Notes under the pieces: generated by a model
What the model was told of the DNA's origin: nothing
The model's database searches: none
What the model saw: the letters and a program-made list of their open reading frames with translations, nothing else
DNA from: Amyelois transitella
Taxonomy: Eukaryota; Arthropoda; Insecta; Lepidoptera; Pyralidae
Length of the DNA stretch: 64,000 nt
Reading direction: 5' to 3'
Assembly: GCF_032362555.1 (NCBI RefSeq)
Contig: NC_083515.1
Location: forward strand, 4,933,001-4,997,000
Shown here: piece after piece, positions 39,501-49,817 of the stretch
Position numbering within the stretch: position 1 is the stretch's first letter
Layout of the letters: each line of letters begins with the position of its first letter
Position numbers and translations under genes: made by a program

Positions 39501-42500
39501 ATTTAAATTTTATCAATTTGCAGACTCATTCCAGCTTTTCATCACCACTTCGGCCGGCAGTGCCGAGTGGCCGATTATGGATTCACCAAGCTTCCAGATT
39601 TACTCGCCGCTCTAAGCAATGCGATTGTTGTAAGTATAATTTTATGTATTTTTTTTAACGAAAATAAAGCCTGCACTGCTGTTAACTGTTACATCCAGAT
39701 TTGGCTATTCAGCATCGGATTTGGCATTGAATTAAATTTTGTTATTTATTTCGGTTTCTAATTATATTGTTTATGTTATTGATGTCATTTTATTAATTTT
39801 AATCGTACGTCTCCTTTATTTATTTCTAAAAAGTAATCCCTTATCGCACATGATTACGATAATTCAAATATCTGTATTCCAAATTTCATCAAAGTCTAGT
39901 AACCAGTCTGTCACCTTTTATACAGTTAGATATGTACAGTTCAATAAATCAATATTCAATAGATATGCTCAATTTAATACAATTTCTAACAAAATCTCGC
40001 CAGGTACTCGGCTCCGGTTCATCCCGTGTAATAACGATATCCGCGGCGGCTCAGGGCCGGCGATGGACGTCCGATCTCGTGAAGCTACTGAAGGCCGCGC
40101 CCAACCGTTCTGTTTCTCCCCGCGATATACCAGAACTGTACCAGGCTACGTTCGGAAGGCCGTTCACCCCAGTCGACTATGGAGTCTGTACTTTAGCGGA
40201 GTTGGTGCAAAGAGTAGCCCCCCAAGCTGTGATAGTAGATGTAGACGGAACGTTGTCGCTGCCTCGTAGGACTCCCACGCCGGAAGAAAGGGGGCGCACT
40301 GTACAGTTTGCTATGGAGGTATGTCTTTTGATTTACTATTAAATTTCAGTGTATTTTTTCAGAAAGACAGACAAGAGTTACTATCGAATTTATAATATTA
40401 GTAGATGTATTTAAATGGATATTTATATTTAAATGATATTAGAGGTCAATAATCGAAACGTGGTAAAAAACTAGCCAGCTTGGTAGACATGTAGCAGATC
40501 CTACATGAGGACCCTTCCCGGCGGGATCATGCACACAAACTATGAACAAATACTTCATTACAAAGAGTTCCATTACTTACAAGCAATATTTCCACAGGCT
40601 GTAGAACTCCTCTGCTACACTCCGAACCTCCGCATGGAATTCTCTCGTTTCGTGCCCGCCTACCACGCCCACTTCGGCCGTCAACTCCGCGTGGCGCACT
40701 ACGGTTGCGTCAAGTTGGTAGAACTGTTCGAGCTGATACCGGAAGCGGTGTCTATATACTCGGAGGCTAGCGGGGAGAGGAGTGTGCGGTTGGCAGTACG
40801 AGCGGCGAGGGCGGTGATGGCGCAGAGGTTGAGGGCGATTACGCCGGTGTCTATGGCCGATTTGCCTCAACAGTACGCAGCTCATTTCGGCGCGCCGCCG
40901 TTGGTGAGTGGATAATTTGTATATTTAAGTTTGTGTTTTTTATAACTTTATGGTTTACTATTTAATTTTTTGACAATAACACAATTGTTTTGTTTTTTAA
41001 ATTTGTTGAAAAAATTAAGTAAGCCACTAAATAAATTTCCCTGTATTAAGTGGTACCGTTAGTTTAGTATTAGTTTTTTTTTGTGTCACACGGTTACGGG
41101 TTCGAATCTCAACCAAATCATAACAAAAAGCACTTACTTACAGGCACGTGGTATTATTCGATGTAACACTTTTCGGGGTCGGGTATCACACTCAACTTTT
41201 CCGTATTGGTCTTAGTCTGGGATGTATATATTTTTAATTTCAGCCGGACGTGCTAGACATGTCGTCTCTGGAAATGCTTGTGTACGCGGCCGGCGGCTGC
41301 ATCGAGGGCGGCGTGGCTCGCGGTGCGGGCTCGGCGCCGCGCTGGGCGTCCGCCGCGCTCGCCGCCTGCGCCGCGCTCAGCGCCGACCGCAGCGTCGCCA
41401 GAGGTATGTGTGGCTCCGTACAGACACGTGACACACAGCTGGGCGTCCGCCGCGCTCGCCGCCTGCGCCGCGCTCAGCGCCGACCGCAGCGTCGCCAGAG
41501 GTATGTGTGGCTCCGTACAGACACGTGACACACAGCTGGGCGTCCGCCGCGCTCGCCGCCTGCGCCGCGCTCAGCGCCGACCGCAGCGTCGCCAGAGGTA
41601 TGTGTGGCTCCGTACAGACACGTGACACACAGCTGGGCGTCCGCCGCGCTCGCCGCCTGCGCCGCGCTCAGCGCCGACCGCAGCGTCGCCAGAGGTATGT
41701 GTGGCTCCGTACAGACACGTGACACACAGCTGGGCGTCCGCCGCGCTCGCCGCCTGCGCCGCGCTCAGCGCCGACCGCAGCGTCGCCAGAGGTATGTGTG
41801 GCTCCGTACAGACACGTGACACACAGCTGGGCGTCCGCCGCGCTCGCCGCCTGCGCCGCGCTCAGCGCCGACCGCAGCGTCGCCAGAGGTATGTGTGGCT
41901 CCGTACAGACACGTGACACACAGCTGGGCGTCCGCCGCGCTCGCCGCCTGCGCCGCGCTCAGCGCCGACCGCAGCGTCGCCAGAGGTATGTGTGGCTCCG
42001 TACAGACACGTGACACACAGCTGGGCGTCCGCCGCGCTCGCCGCCTGCGCCGCGCTCAGCGCCGACCGCAGCGTCGCCAGAGGTATGTGTGGCTCCGTAC
42101 AGACACGTGACACACAGCTGGGCGTCCGCCGCGCTCGCCGCCTGCGCCGCGCTCAGCGCCGACCGCAGCGTCGCCAGAGGTATGTGTGGCTCCGTACAGA
42201 CACGTGACACACAGCTGGGCGTCCGCCGCGCTCGCCGCCTGCGCCGCGCTCAGCGCCGACCGCAGCGTTGCCAGAGGTATGTGTGGCTCCGTACAGACAC
42301 GTGACACACAGCTGGGCGTCCGCCGCGCTCGCCGCCTGCGCCGCGCTCAGCGCCGACCGCAGCGTCGCCAGAGGTATGTGTGGCTCCGTACAGACACGTG
42401 ACACACAGCTGGGCGTCCGCCGCGCTCGCCGCCTGCGCCGCGCTCAGCGCCGACCGCAGCGTCGCCAGAGGTATGTGTGGCTCCGTACAGACACGTGACA

Positions 42501-45500
42501 CACAGCTGGGCGTCCGCCGCGCTCGCCGCCTGCGCCGCGCTCAGCGCCGACCGCAGCGTCGCCATAGGTATGTGTGGCTCCGTACAGACACGTGACACAC
42601 AGCTGGGCGTCCGCCGCGCTCGCCGCCTGCGCCGCGCTCAGCGCCGACCGCAGCGTCGCCAGAGGTATGTGTGGCTCCGTACAGACACGTGACACACAGC
42701 TGGGCGTCCGCCGCGCTCGCCGCCTGCGCCGCGCTCAGCGCCGACCGCAGCGTCGCCAGAGGTATGTGTGGCTCCGTACAGACACGTGACACACAGCTGG
42801 GCGTCCGCCGCGCTCGCCGCCTGCGCCGCGCTCAGCGCCGACCGCAGCGTCGCCAGAGGTATGTGTGGCTCCGTACAGACACGTGACACACAGCTGGGCG
42901 TCCGCCGCGCTCGCCGCCTGCGCCGCGCTCAGCGCCGACCGCAGCGTCGCCAGAGGTATGTGTGGCTCCGTACAGACAAGTGACACACAGCTGGGCGTCC
43001 GCCGCGCTCGCCGCCTGCGCCGCGCTCAGCGCCGACCGCAGCGTCGCCAGAGGTATGTGTGGCTCCGTACAGACACGTGACACACAGCTGGGCGTCCGCC
43101 GCGCTCGCCGCCTGCGCCGCGCTCAGCGCCGACCGCAGCGTCGCCAGAGGTATGTGTGGCTCCGTACAGACACGTGACACACAGCTGGGCCGCCGCTACA
43201 ATCGTGTCTACTTGTTTTATTTAAACCCAAAATATAATGACGAGAAAATATTTTTCTAAAAGGAATTGAAACATTTATGAGAGAATTGGTAAACTTAAAA
43301 GAAAACACTAAACCAACGTTAATCTTCCAGGTTCAACCGAAGAATACTTCACGTCGGCATTCCGCCGGATGCGCTCGGCGGAGCCAGATGTCGGCTGCCT
43401 GGTGGCGTCAGGCGTGGTGGAGGTATGCGACCGACGGATCCGTCTGACGCCCGCCTGGCGGATCGTCTGGCGGTTGGCGCAGGTATTCGCAGAACGAACT
43501 ACGCCGATGCTAGCTAATGAAGTGCTGGCAGAGTATACGAAGAGATTCGAACCTGTTTTCCCTAACTCTGAGTTGGGTGAGTATCTTATTTATTTACTAG
43601 TTTTCGCGACTTCGTTCGCCGTAAAAGTTTGTCGTCCCCTGCCCCCCAGGGCAGTAAAGGGGCAGCGGGGGTTAATATTCGTACTTTGGAATAGCCATGC
43701 TTTTTTTTAATCCCATCCAGCTAAGATATGCGACTCCAAAAACGAGCCTGTTCTTTTGACTCTACAACCAATGCACTTTTGACATATCCTCATCAGGGAT
43801 TGATATACAAAACGCGGTAGTTCTAAAATAAAAGTCGCGTATAACTATCGCAGGTATAAACGGCATAGTGGAGTTCCTCCGGCAATACGTCGAGGTGTTC
43901 TCCGAGACGTGCGGGCAGTGGTCGCTGTGCGCCGGCGTGGCGCTGCCGCGGCCGCGCGACGCGGCGCCCGCGCACGAGGACTACTCCGTGCACGACACGC
44001 CGCCCGGCCAGAAGGTATATCACATATATACATATATATATACAATCACCTCTCTATCCCTTATGGGCAGACAGAGCCAAGTCTCGAAAAGCCCGGAGTA
44101 GAGAACCACGTTCACCTGTATGGCTTGATAATGGAATTGAGATTCAGATAGTGACAGATGGCTAGCCCGCTAAAGCCACAATCGCTATATGTTTTATAGG
44201 TATCTTCAGAAACAAGAAATATCTAGAGCAGAGAACAAGCAACGCGTATCGTTAACATTACGGCATAAGAGGTGCATATAAATGATGTATTGAATGATTG
44301 TACTCAGCATACTTTTGTTTCCTTTGCAGGGATCCCGCGTGTTTGAATCGCCAAAAATAAATATATGGTGCTCCCCTCCAGCCAGTGCCCTGCCGCCGCC
44401 GACTTCATTGCTCACACAAGAGAAGCGTATGTACCATTTATATTTTGTATCTTATTCAATTTATGATTTGATTATTGTATTTTTGGAAAAATTTGAAGAT
44501 TTAGAGGAAATGAGCGATATTGAAGATGGATGGAAGGAATTTAAAGAAAGAATTGTGAAAGTAGCTGTTGAAGTGTGTGGTGTAAGTAGAAGAAGGAAAG
44601 GAAAAAATCACAAAAATGCGTGGATGAGTAAAGATGTGCAAGAACTTGTGCGATTAAAGAAGAAAGCATGGCTGGATTTGTTAGCAGCAAAAGCTAACTT
44701 AAGAATGCAAGAGGTTATAGATGAAGATGTGAATGAAGCACGTAAGGAATATAAGAAAATGAAAGATTTGGTTAAGAAAGCTGTGATTAGAAAGAAAGAA
44801 GAGTATAAAGAGGATTTTGATAAAAGGCTATCAGAAGACTTTCAGTCAAATCTGAAAGTATTCTGGAAATCCGTAAGGTCAGCCCGAGGAAATACTATAA
44901 CCAGAGAGCTGACTAGGATCAGATGCCAGGATGGTAGCGTTGTAAAAGGAGAAGAATGTGTACTAAAGATATGGAAGGACTATTTTGAAAGTTTATTTGA
45001 AAAAAAGGAAGGAAATAAGAAAGATTTCTGCTATAGCGAAGAAAAAGAGAATGAGATGGAAGGCGAAATTGAAATGTTCGAAATTGTGGAAGCACTTAAG
45101 AGTATGAAAGCGGGAAAGGCTGCTGGGTGTGATAGAGTGTCGGTCGAGATGCTTAAAGCAGGAAAAGGCGTAGTAGCTAGTCAGTTGTACTGCCTTTTCA
45201 ATTTGTGTTGGAGAAGCGGCCGAGTACCAAAAGATTGGTGTAAGGCTGTTATCGTGCCACTTTACAAAGGAAAAGGGTCACAGCTGGACTGCAAAAATTA
45301 TCGTGGTATAAGCCTGCTTAGCGTCGTCGGCAAATTGTATGCTAAGGTATTGATTAATAGAGTCAGGAATGAAACTGATGACAAAATATGGGATGCTCAA
45401 GCGGGATTTCGAAAGGGAATGGGATGTACTGATCAGGTCTTTTCCTTGCGGTGCATAGCCGAAAAGTTTTTGGCCAAGAGTCAAAAAGTCTATTGCACAT

Positions 45501-46789
45501 TCGTAGATCTGGAAAAGGCCTATGACAGAGTTGAGAGGAATGAATTGTGGTCAGCACTTTCTATGCATGGGGTGAGCAGTCTCTTAATACGAGCACTGAA
45601 ATCCTTATATGAGGATTCGAGTGCTTGTGTCAGGATAAACGGAGCGCACACTGAGTGGTTTAAGATTGAGAAAGGCGTTAGGCAAGGATGTGTTGCGTCA
45701 CCGTGGCTGTTCAACCTATTTATGGATAGCTGTTTGACAGATTTGAAAGAGTCTAAAAGTGGATTAAGGATGAATGAGTTACTCGTCAAATGTCTGCTCT
45801 ATGCCGACGATCAGGTTATACTGGCGTCATCAGCGGAGGAGTTACAGGAGATGGTAAACTGTATGCATGAAGCTTTAAAAGAGAAAGGAATGAAAGTGAA
45901 CGTAAGTAAAACTAAAACACTGGTTTTTGAAATGGAGAAAGAAATGACAGCATGTAATATTTTGATTGGAGGAGAAAAAGTGGAGCAAGTGAAAGAGTTT
46001 GTATATCTAGGATCAAAGTTTACATCAGATGGCAAGTATGATAGTGATATTGAAAGGAGAGTGAACGCGGGGAACATGGTGAATGGAGCTTTGCATGCCT
46101 TTATGAGCAGTCAGAAACTATCCAAAAAGGCTCGACTGGCTGTGCACAGGGGCGTGTTGGTCCCGACATTAATGTATGGGAGTGAAAGTTGGGTATGGCA
46201 AAAGAAGCATGAAAGCAGAATAAATGCAGTGGAAATGAGAGCGTTAAGGAGTATGATGGGTGTGAAATTGAGTGACAGGATAAGGAACAGCGTGATAAGG
46301 GAATGTTGTGATGTGAAAGAAGATGTAGTTACAGGAATAGAAAAGGGTATGTTAAGATGGTTCGGTCATGTGGAGAGGATGAATGAAAGCAGGTTGACTA
46401 AGCAGATATACAAGGAGAGTGTGGAGGGAAAGGTCGGAGTGGGAAGACCTAGACGAACGTATCTTGATCAAATTAAGGACGTCCTGGTAAAGGGTCAGGT
46501 CAAAAGTACCCGAAACCGCCGAGCTTGTATGAAGAGAGTTATGAATGTGGACGAAGCGAAAGAAGTATGCAGAGATCGTGGCAAGTGGAAAGAGGTAGTC
46601 TCTGCCTACCCCTCCGGGAAAGAGGCGTGATTTTATGTATGTATGTATGTATGTATTTTTGGAAAATAATCGTTCTCTCTACAACCCAGCTGTTGGCTTG
46701 AAATCTAAAATTTTCTGTGCATTTGATAAAATAACTTTGATATTTTCGCAGGTCGAACTCGATTGGCGGCACATTTCGACGCGTCGTAA
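27581..46789 (+). CDS. MARF1: MARF1-like RNA-binding and mRNA-decay factor
   Basis: Relative of meiosis regulator and mRNA stability factor 1, which binds mRNAs and promotes their loss in oocytes. Coding exons: 27581-27764, 28166-28323, 28981-29124, 29413-29573, 29955-30072, 32744-32934, 35206-35362, 35588-35729, 36290-36483, 36986-37569, 37935-38098, 38466-38601, 39524-39629, 40004-40318, 40598-40903, 41244-41403, 43331-43576, 43854-44014, 44330-44426, 46752-46789. They sum to 3762 nt, 1253 aa, with every phase compatible. Domains: NYN nuclease-like (about 104-255; IFWDIENCQ, NAADEKL, LLISGDINFAADL keep acidic residues), RRM (about 258-325), Ser-rich linker, second RRM (about 484-546), then six or seven LOTUS/OST-HTH repeats (554 to about 1195; for example FVPAYHAHFGRQLRVAHYGC). 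Two introns hold LINEs, and exon 16 runs into a minisatellite. The start ATG at 27581 is the first in frame in this exon; Met at 27632 is an alternative. Confidence 0.92.
27915..28012 (-). mobile_element. Diverged TATG-tailed retroposon fragment
   Basis: TATCCCTACGGTGTAGACAA.. AAAAGACTGAAAATGCAGCT..TTTGGCTG is a decayed antisense copy of the short retroposon. It lies in intron 1 of MARF1. Confidence 0.5.
31128..32184. mobile_element. MULE-like DNA transposon, deletion derivative
   Basis: 1057 bp with identical 111-bp terminal inverted repeats (31128-31238 and 32074-32184, starting CCTTTAGTCGCAGTATATGA), flanked by the 8-bp duplication AAATTAAG (31120-31127 and 32185-32192). The plus-strand frame around 31474-31747 contains TNGVEGWHRRINS followed by PTLYQFIALMKKE. 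I recognise this as the C-terminal end of a Mutator-like transposase (VEGWHR and HP-type Phe-Ile motif). In-frame stops lie just upstream and the catalytic part is missing. It is inserted in the LINE copy at 30934-32360. Confidence 0.85.
31474..31747 (+). pseudogene. Transposase C-terminal remnant (MULE type)
   Basis: The frame has TAA, TAA and TGA codons just before ACTACAAATGGAG. It then reads T-T-N-G-V-E-G-W-H-R and continues to the stop at 31745-31747, ending in a Lys-rich tail. The DDE catalytic core and DNA-binding domain are absent, so it cannot encode an active enzyme. Confidence 0.65.
33212..33392 (-). mobile_element. TATG-tailed retroposon, tail missing
   Basis: Antisense copy: TTAATGATATAATTGAGATT, CAGCGCCTAAAAAA, CTTAGTCGCCTTTAACGACA, GGGAAAGAGATGGAGTGGTC, ending in TGCCGGGAACCACACGGCAC, the intact head. 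It lies in intron 6 of MARF1. Confidence 0.85.
35031..35093. repeat. 27-bp inverted repeat
   Basis: Arms 35031-35057 and 35067-35093 (AAGCTGCTT.AAGTTAACTA..) differ at one position and are separated by 9 nt. It lies in intron 6 of MARF1, about 110 bp before exon 7. Confidence 0.95.
35765..35910 (-). mobile_element. TATG-tailed retroposon, 5'-truncated
   Basis: Antisense copy bounded by the 9-bp direct repeat ATATTAAAC (35756-35764 and 35911-35919). It lies in intron 8 of MARF1, some 25 bp past the exon 8 donor. Confidence 0.85.
39108..39215 (-). mobile_element. LINE 3' fragment
   Basis: GGCTTACCCGGAGATGTAGG, CAGAGACTAC, CTTTCCCACTTGCCGCAATC and TTCATCCACATTCATAA are the reverse complement of the LINE C-terminal end (GAATGTGGACGAAG.. 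to CTACCCCTCCGGG). It lies in intron 12 of MARF1. Confidence 0.75.
41342..43184. repeat. 97-bp minisatellite, 19 units, spanning an exon-intron border
   Basis: Units start at 41342 and every 97 bp after. Each has 62 nt identical to the end of MARF1 exon 16 (CTGGGCGTCCGCCGCGCTCG to GTCGCCAGAG), the donor GTATGT, and 35 nt of intron ending CACACAG. A partial unit (CTGGGC) follows at 43185-43190. I see only three substitutions in the array: C to T at 42269, G to T at 42565 and C to A at 42979. The unit is one base longer than 32 codons, so open frames crossing three units appear on both strands but are not genes. Confidence 0.98.
43604..43640 (-). repeat. Fragment of a common lepidopteran repeat
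   Basis: CTAGTTTTCGCGACTTCGTTCGCCG is the end of the dispersed repeat also seen at 16140-16320 and 61007-61040. It lies in intron 17 of MARF1. Confidence 0.45.
44018..44172 (-). mobile_element. Diverged TATG-tailed retroposon
   Basis: Antisense variant: TATATACAATCACCTCTCTA, TATGGGCAGACAGAGCCAAG, CACGTTCACCTGTATGGCTT, ATTGAGATTCAGATAGTGAC, GGCTAGCCCG. It starts almost at the donor of MARF1 exon 18 (exon ends 44014). Confidence 0.7.
44476..46666 (+). mobile_element. LINE (non-LTR retrotransposon), 5'-truncated, with target duplication
   Basis: The element proper is 44491-46651, bounded by a TGTATTTTTGGAAAA direct repeat (44476-44490 and 46652-46666), and ends in a short (TATG)n tail. It encodes reverse transcriptase and the C-terminal region, but no endonuclease domain remains, as is usual after incomplete reverse transcription. 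It lies in the last MARF1 intron in the same direction as the gene. Fragments of the family occur at 16712, 22478, 30934, 39108, 55036, 59948, 62605 and 63040. Confidence 0.93.
44491..46630 (+). CDS. LINE reverse transcriptase, C-terminal portion of the ORF
   Basis: About 713 aa uninterrupted, missing the N-terminal endonuclease. It copies the element's RNA at the target site in the nucleus. Seen in order: a Lys/Glu-rich linker; SMKAGKAAGCDRVSVEML; KNYRGISLLSVVGKLYAKVL; AGFRKGMGCTDQVFSL; FVDLEKAYDRV with the first catalytic Asp; GVRQGCVASPWLFNLFMD; LLYADDQVILASS with the catalytic Asp pair; then a long C-terminal part with LMYGSESWVW, RWFGHVERM and VGVGRPRR. No frameshift or stop was found, which suggests a recent insertion. 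The layout resembles RTE-like LINEs, but the clade is uncertain. The true element start codon is lost; the open frame continues upstream through MARF1 exon 19 to an ATG at 44294. Confidence 0.88.
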
Positions 46790-49603
46790 ATTCTCCATTC
46801 CCACCTTAAATACTACCTACTTAATGATGCATTCCTAACCTGAGCGAGTGAAGTTTGCATGTGTGTGTCATCAGAAGCACCGATCTGTACCCAGGGTCGC
46901 AACGAATTTTATCTCTTAGACTTATAAAGTGTCCTAAATATTGTGATGTCTATAACAATAATGTTTTAGATTGCGTATATTTTTGTGTGTGTTATTTAGA
47001 TTAAGAAATTCGGCGCATTCGTAAAATGTTATTACAATATTGTTTACCTAGTAGGATATTTAAATCGAACAACGATATCACTACTCGACCGTGACCAGAA
47101 GATGCTTGTGTATTTTAAATTTCAAATGAACTACCATTACATAGAAACAAAAATACTTAAATTTTAAGACGTAACAGTGGGTCTAGTGCAATGTGAAAAA
47201 ATAGACAAGCGTCTCTTAGCTGTGGTGGGGTAAGCGACATTTTTTCAGTAATATTCCCGCCATTTGTAATACTGGACAAGTATGTTACCTACATTTTATT
47301 TTACTTGACAACCAAATGATTGCTCTACTATAATAAAATTACTTATTCCCTAGGATCTTAGTCTTTCTTTGCTATTTAATTTTATTTAAGAATGGTTAGA
47401 ATTGATGTTATATTTTCATAAAATCTAATCAATCTTTTATTTTATTCTTTGACATTTATTATAATTTAGGTTTAAATACGTAAATGAGGACTGAAAGATA
47501 AACTGTTATGATTCCAAAAATGATGGATATACTTTTTATCATTTCTGGAAATTATAACAAAATGTACATACATATCATTTTAGGGTTCGAGGCTCAATCT
47601 TATTTTAAGAATAGTGAATAAGTTTTTACATTTATCAATAATTATGCTAGCAAGCACTAATAACATTTTCCGAATGCCAAAGTACAATAAATCAGACAGT
47701 GTTGTATTTTTTTGTCTAAAATGTATTATTTAATATGATGATCTCTGTTGATTTTTAATGCGCATGCGATTAGCTTACTTGGTTTAATTTAAGGAGTAAA
47801 TAAGTGTTGTCAATATACATAAGTATTACTTCGCAATCCTAGTAATATCAATTTCGAATTTATTTTATGTAATTTTAGATGAAGTTTACATCATAATGAA
47901 TGAACTTCAAATCTCTTTTGTGAAGTGCAATGAGCTCGGTATTTTAGCAAAGTTGCGAACTGGCCTTACGACAGTCACCTCACAGCTGAGTCAATTAAAG
48001 ACGATCTAATCTTTTATAATGATATTTCCTGTAGAAATAGATCATTGCTATGATGGAATATGCTTGTGTCTATTGAAATTATAGTAGTTCATTAGTACAA
48101 GTTTGTAAAATCTCTTAGTTCCACATTGATATATTCATCAAGTAAAAATGACGGATTGCCTATATTTGTTACTTTTTGGGAGTCTGTATTGCAATCGTAA
48201 TTTATTATCTATATAGATACTTTCAAAAAGTATTACTTTATTAATGTATCATATTTTATATTACATTCATATAGATGTCGTTAACGTAACGAATTATGAT
48301 CATACATGAGTGGATTGAATTTTTTTTATTAGAATAAATAGCGATTGTATACAGTTAAGTTTTAAACATTTGATAAAACATTAATTGAATATAAGACGAC
48401 AAAACTATGAATCTGATGTACATAATATTTTGTAACTCATTTATATAGCATAGATACAACGGTCTGATATTTGTTCAAAAAGACTGTTGTAATATTGTAT
48501 GTTTTCTTATATTTAGTTATGTTCTTTCGTTCTAACTTCACGACTTGGTCGTACATTATTAGGTATATTAATAATTGCGTTGTATCAATATGGTCAATTT
48601 TATAAACAAGTCCAATATACAAATATATTTTTATTGTTTTTAAGATTTTTATAAGATTCTAAATAATATTTCAAATGGTTTCACAAATGAAGAATCTAGG
48701 CATCAGCCCCTGTGATACTCGTGTACCAATGAATGCCAATCTAAAATATTGTTTTAGTACATAATAAACTATTTGGTAAGTAATTTAAATAAATATCTTT
48801 ATTTATGTATATAGTGTACATAATTTATTTTGTGATTAATGATTAAGAATCAGTACAAAATGTAATAAATGAATGGCTTTAATAAATTAAAATCCGCCAT
48901 TTTTTCTTATAATGTGGAACGTCGACATTTTTTAGTAAAACAGTAGCTTGGTTTTAGATAATGTCACATAGGCAGGGCCTTTGCAGCATTTGGTCAATAG
49001 TATACTATTTTTAATCCAACTGATTCCCTTTTTGGAATTGATAACTCTGCCAGTCCGCATTTGTTAATCTTAACGGTCCAATAAATGTCCAAGTCAAAAA
49101 ATGTGTACCTACTTTTGCGATTGTTACAATTTCTGTGAAGCTTTTCGACATGTTATATATATTTTTCTAAATTAAAGCATATGAATAGCGAATATATATG
49201 ATTTGAAGATGTCTTTCACGATTGATTTTCTTAATATGATTTTATTTTTATGACCAATAATAAAGTACAGCTCTTTTTGTAAAAATTTAATATTGTTTCA
49301 AAACTGGATGAGAAACAAATATATTGAAGATTTAAGACTGTAGTAAATTATATAGTTCATAGTATGTCCCATTTTACTTTTGTGACCAATAAAAAGTTCA
49401 GAATTAATAATAAGGTAGTTTTAAGATTTCAAAATAACGTAGAGATGTTGGTATAATTTTATTGTACATCTTCGTAATTCTGTGATCATTAATTACTTGT
49501 TGTTGTTCCAACGTAGTAGTAGTGTATCAATTCAAGTAGTCTTGTCAGTATTGCATGAACAAAAACTAATGATGGAATAAATGTTATTTTTTCAATTCTG
49601 TGC
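46790..49603. other. Probable MARF1 3' UTR and intergenic DNA
   Basis: AT-rich, no coding frame with recognisable product. Several AATAAA-like hexamers exist (about 47687, 48767, 49576). If the last is used, the MARF1 3' UTR is about 2.8 kb. Confidence 0.45.
49576..49581 (+). terminator. Candidate MARF1 poly(A) signal
   Basis: AATAAA followed within 25 nt by a T-rich stretch and TTCTGTGCTTT. It is 22 bp from the opposing candidate signal of NDUFB10. Chosen by position only; earlier hexamers could be used. Confidence 0.35.
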
Positions 49604-49609
49604 TTTATT
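49604..49609 (-). terminator. Candidate NDUFB10 poly(A) signal
   Basis: AATAAA on the minus strand (TTTATT on plus), 209 nt past the NDUFB10 stop codon, a normal distance for a short housekeeping 3' UTR. Confidence 0.55.
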
Positions 49610-49817
49610 TTACTACCTTCAGCGTGAACAGTTTAAAACACCATTATAATTTAATTGTATATATCAGTAAATGACTTACATTGACATGATATAATTATGA
49701 AGGTATTCAAGTGCATAAATTAAATTAAAAAATAATAGTTCATTTACTATTTATTTTTTTGCAGTGACAAATACATATTTCTACTTATTTATTAAATCAA
49801 TAATATTGGGAAACAAT

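Noticed and set aside
39739-40269. 176-aa open frame on the plus strand
   Set aside because: It is the wrong frame of MARF1 exon 14 extended into the intron; the true frame gives the LOTUS repeat.
41098-41108. GGGTTCGAATC, like a tRNA B box
   Set aside because: No A box at the right distance and no cloverleaf could be built around it, so no tRNA gene is called.
41222-43308. Dozens of 66-115 aa open frames on both strands
   Set aside because: They are the 97-bp minisatellite read in all frames. The GC-rich unit has few stops, so the frames are by-products; only 41244-41403 is coding, as MARF1 exon 16.
44294-44490. ATG-started extension of the reverse transcriptase frame
   Set aside because: It consists of MARF1 intron, exon 19 and intron sequence. 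The target duplication shows that the LINE begins at 44491, so this is not the element's own N-terminus.
45278-46077. Minus-strand open frames within the LINE
   Set aside because: They are shadows of the reverse transcriptase frame on the plus strand.
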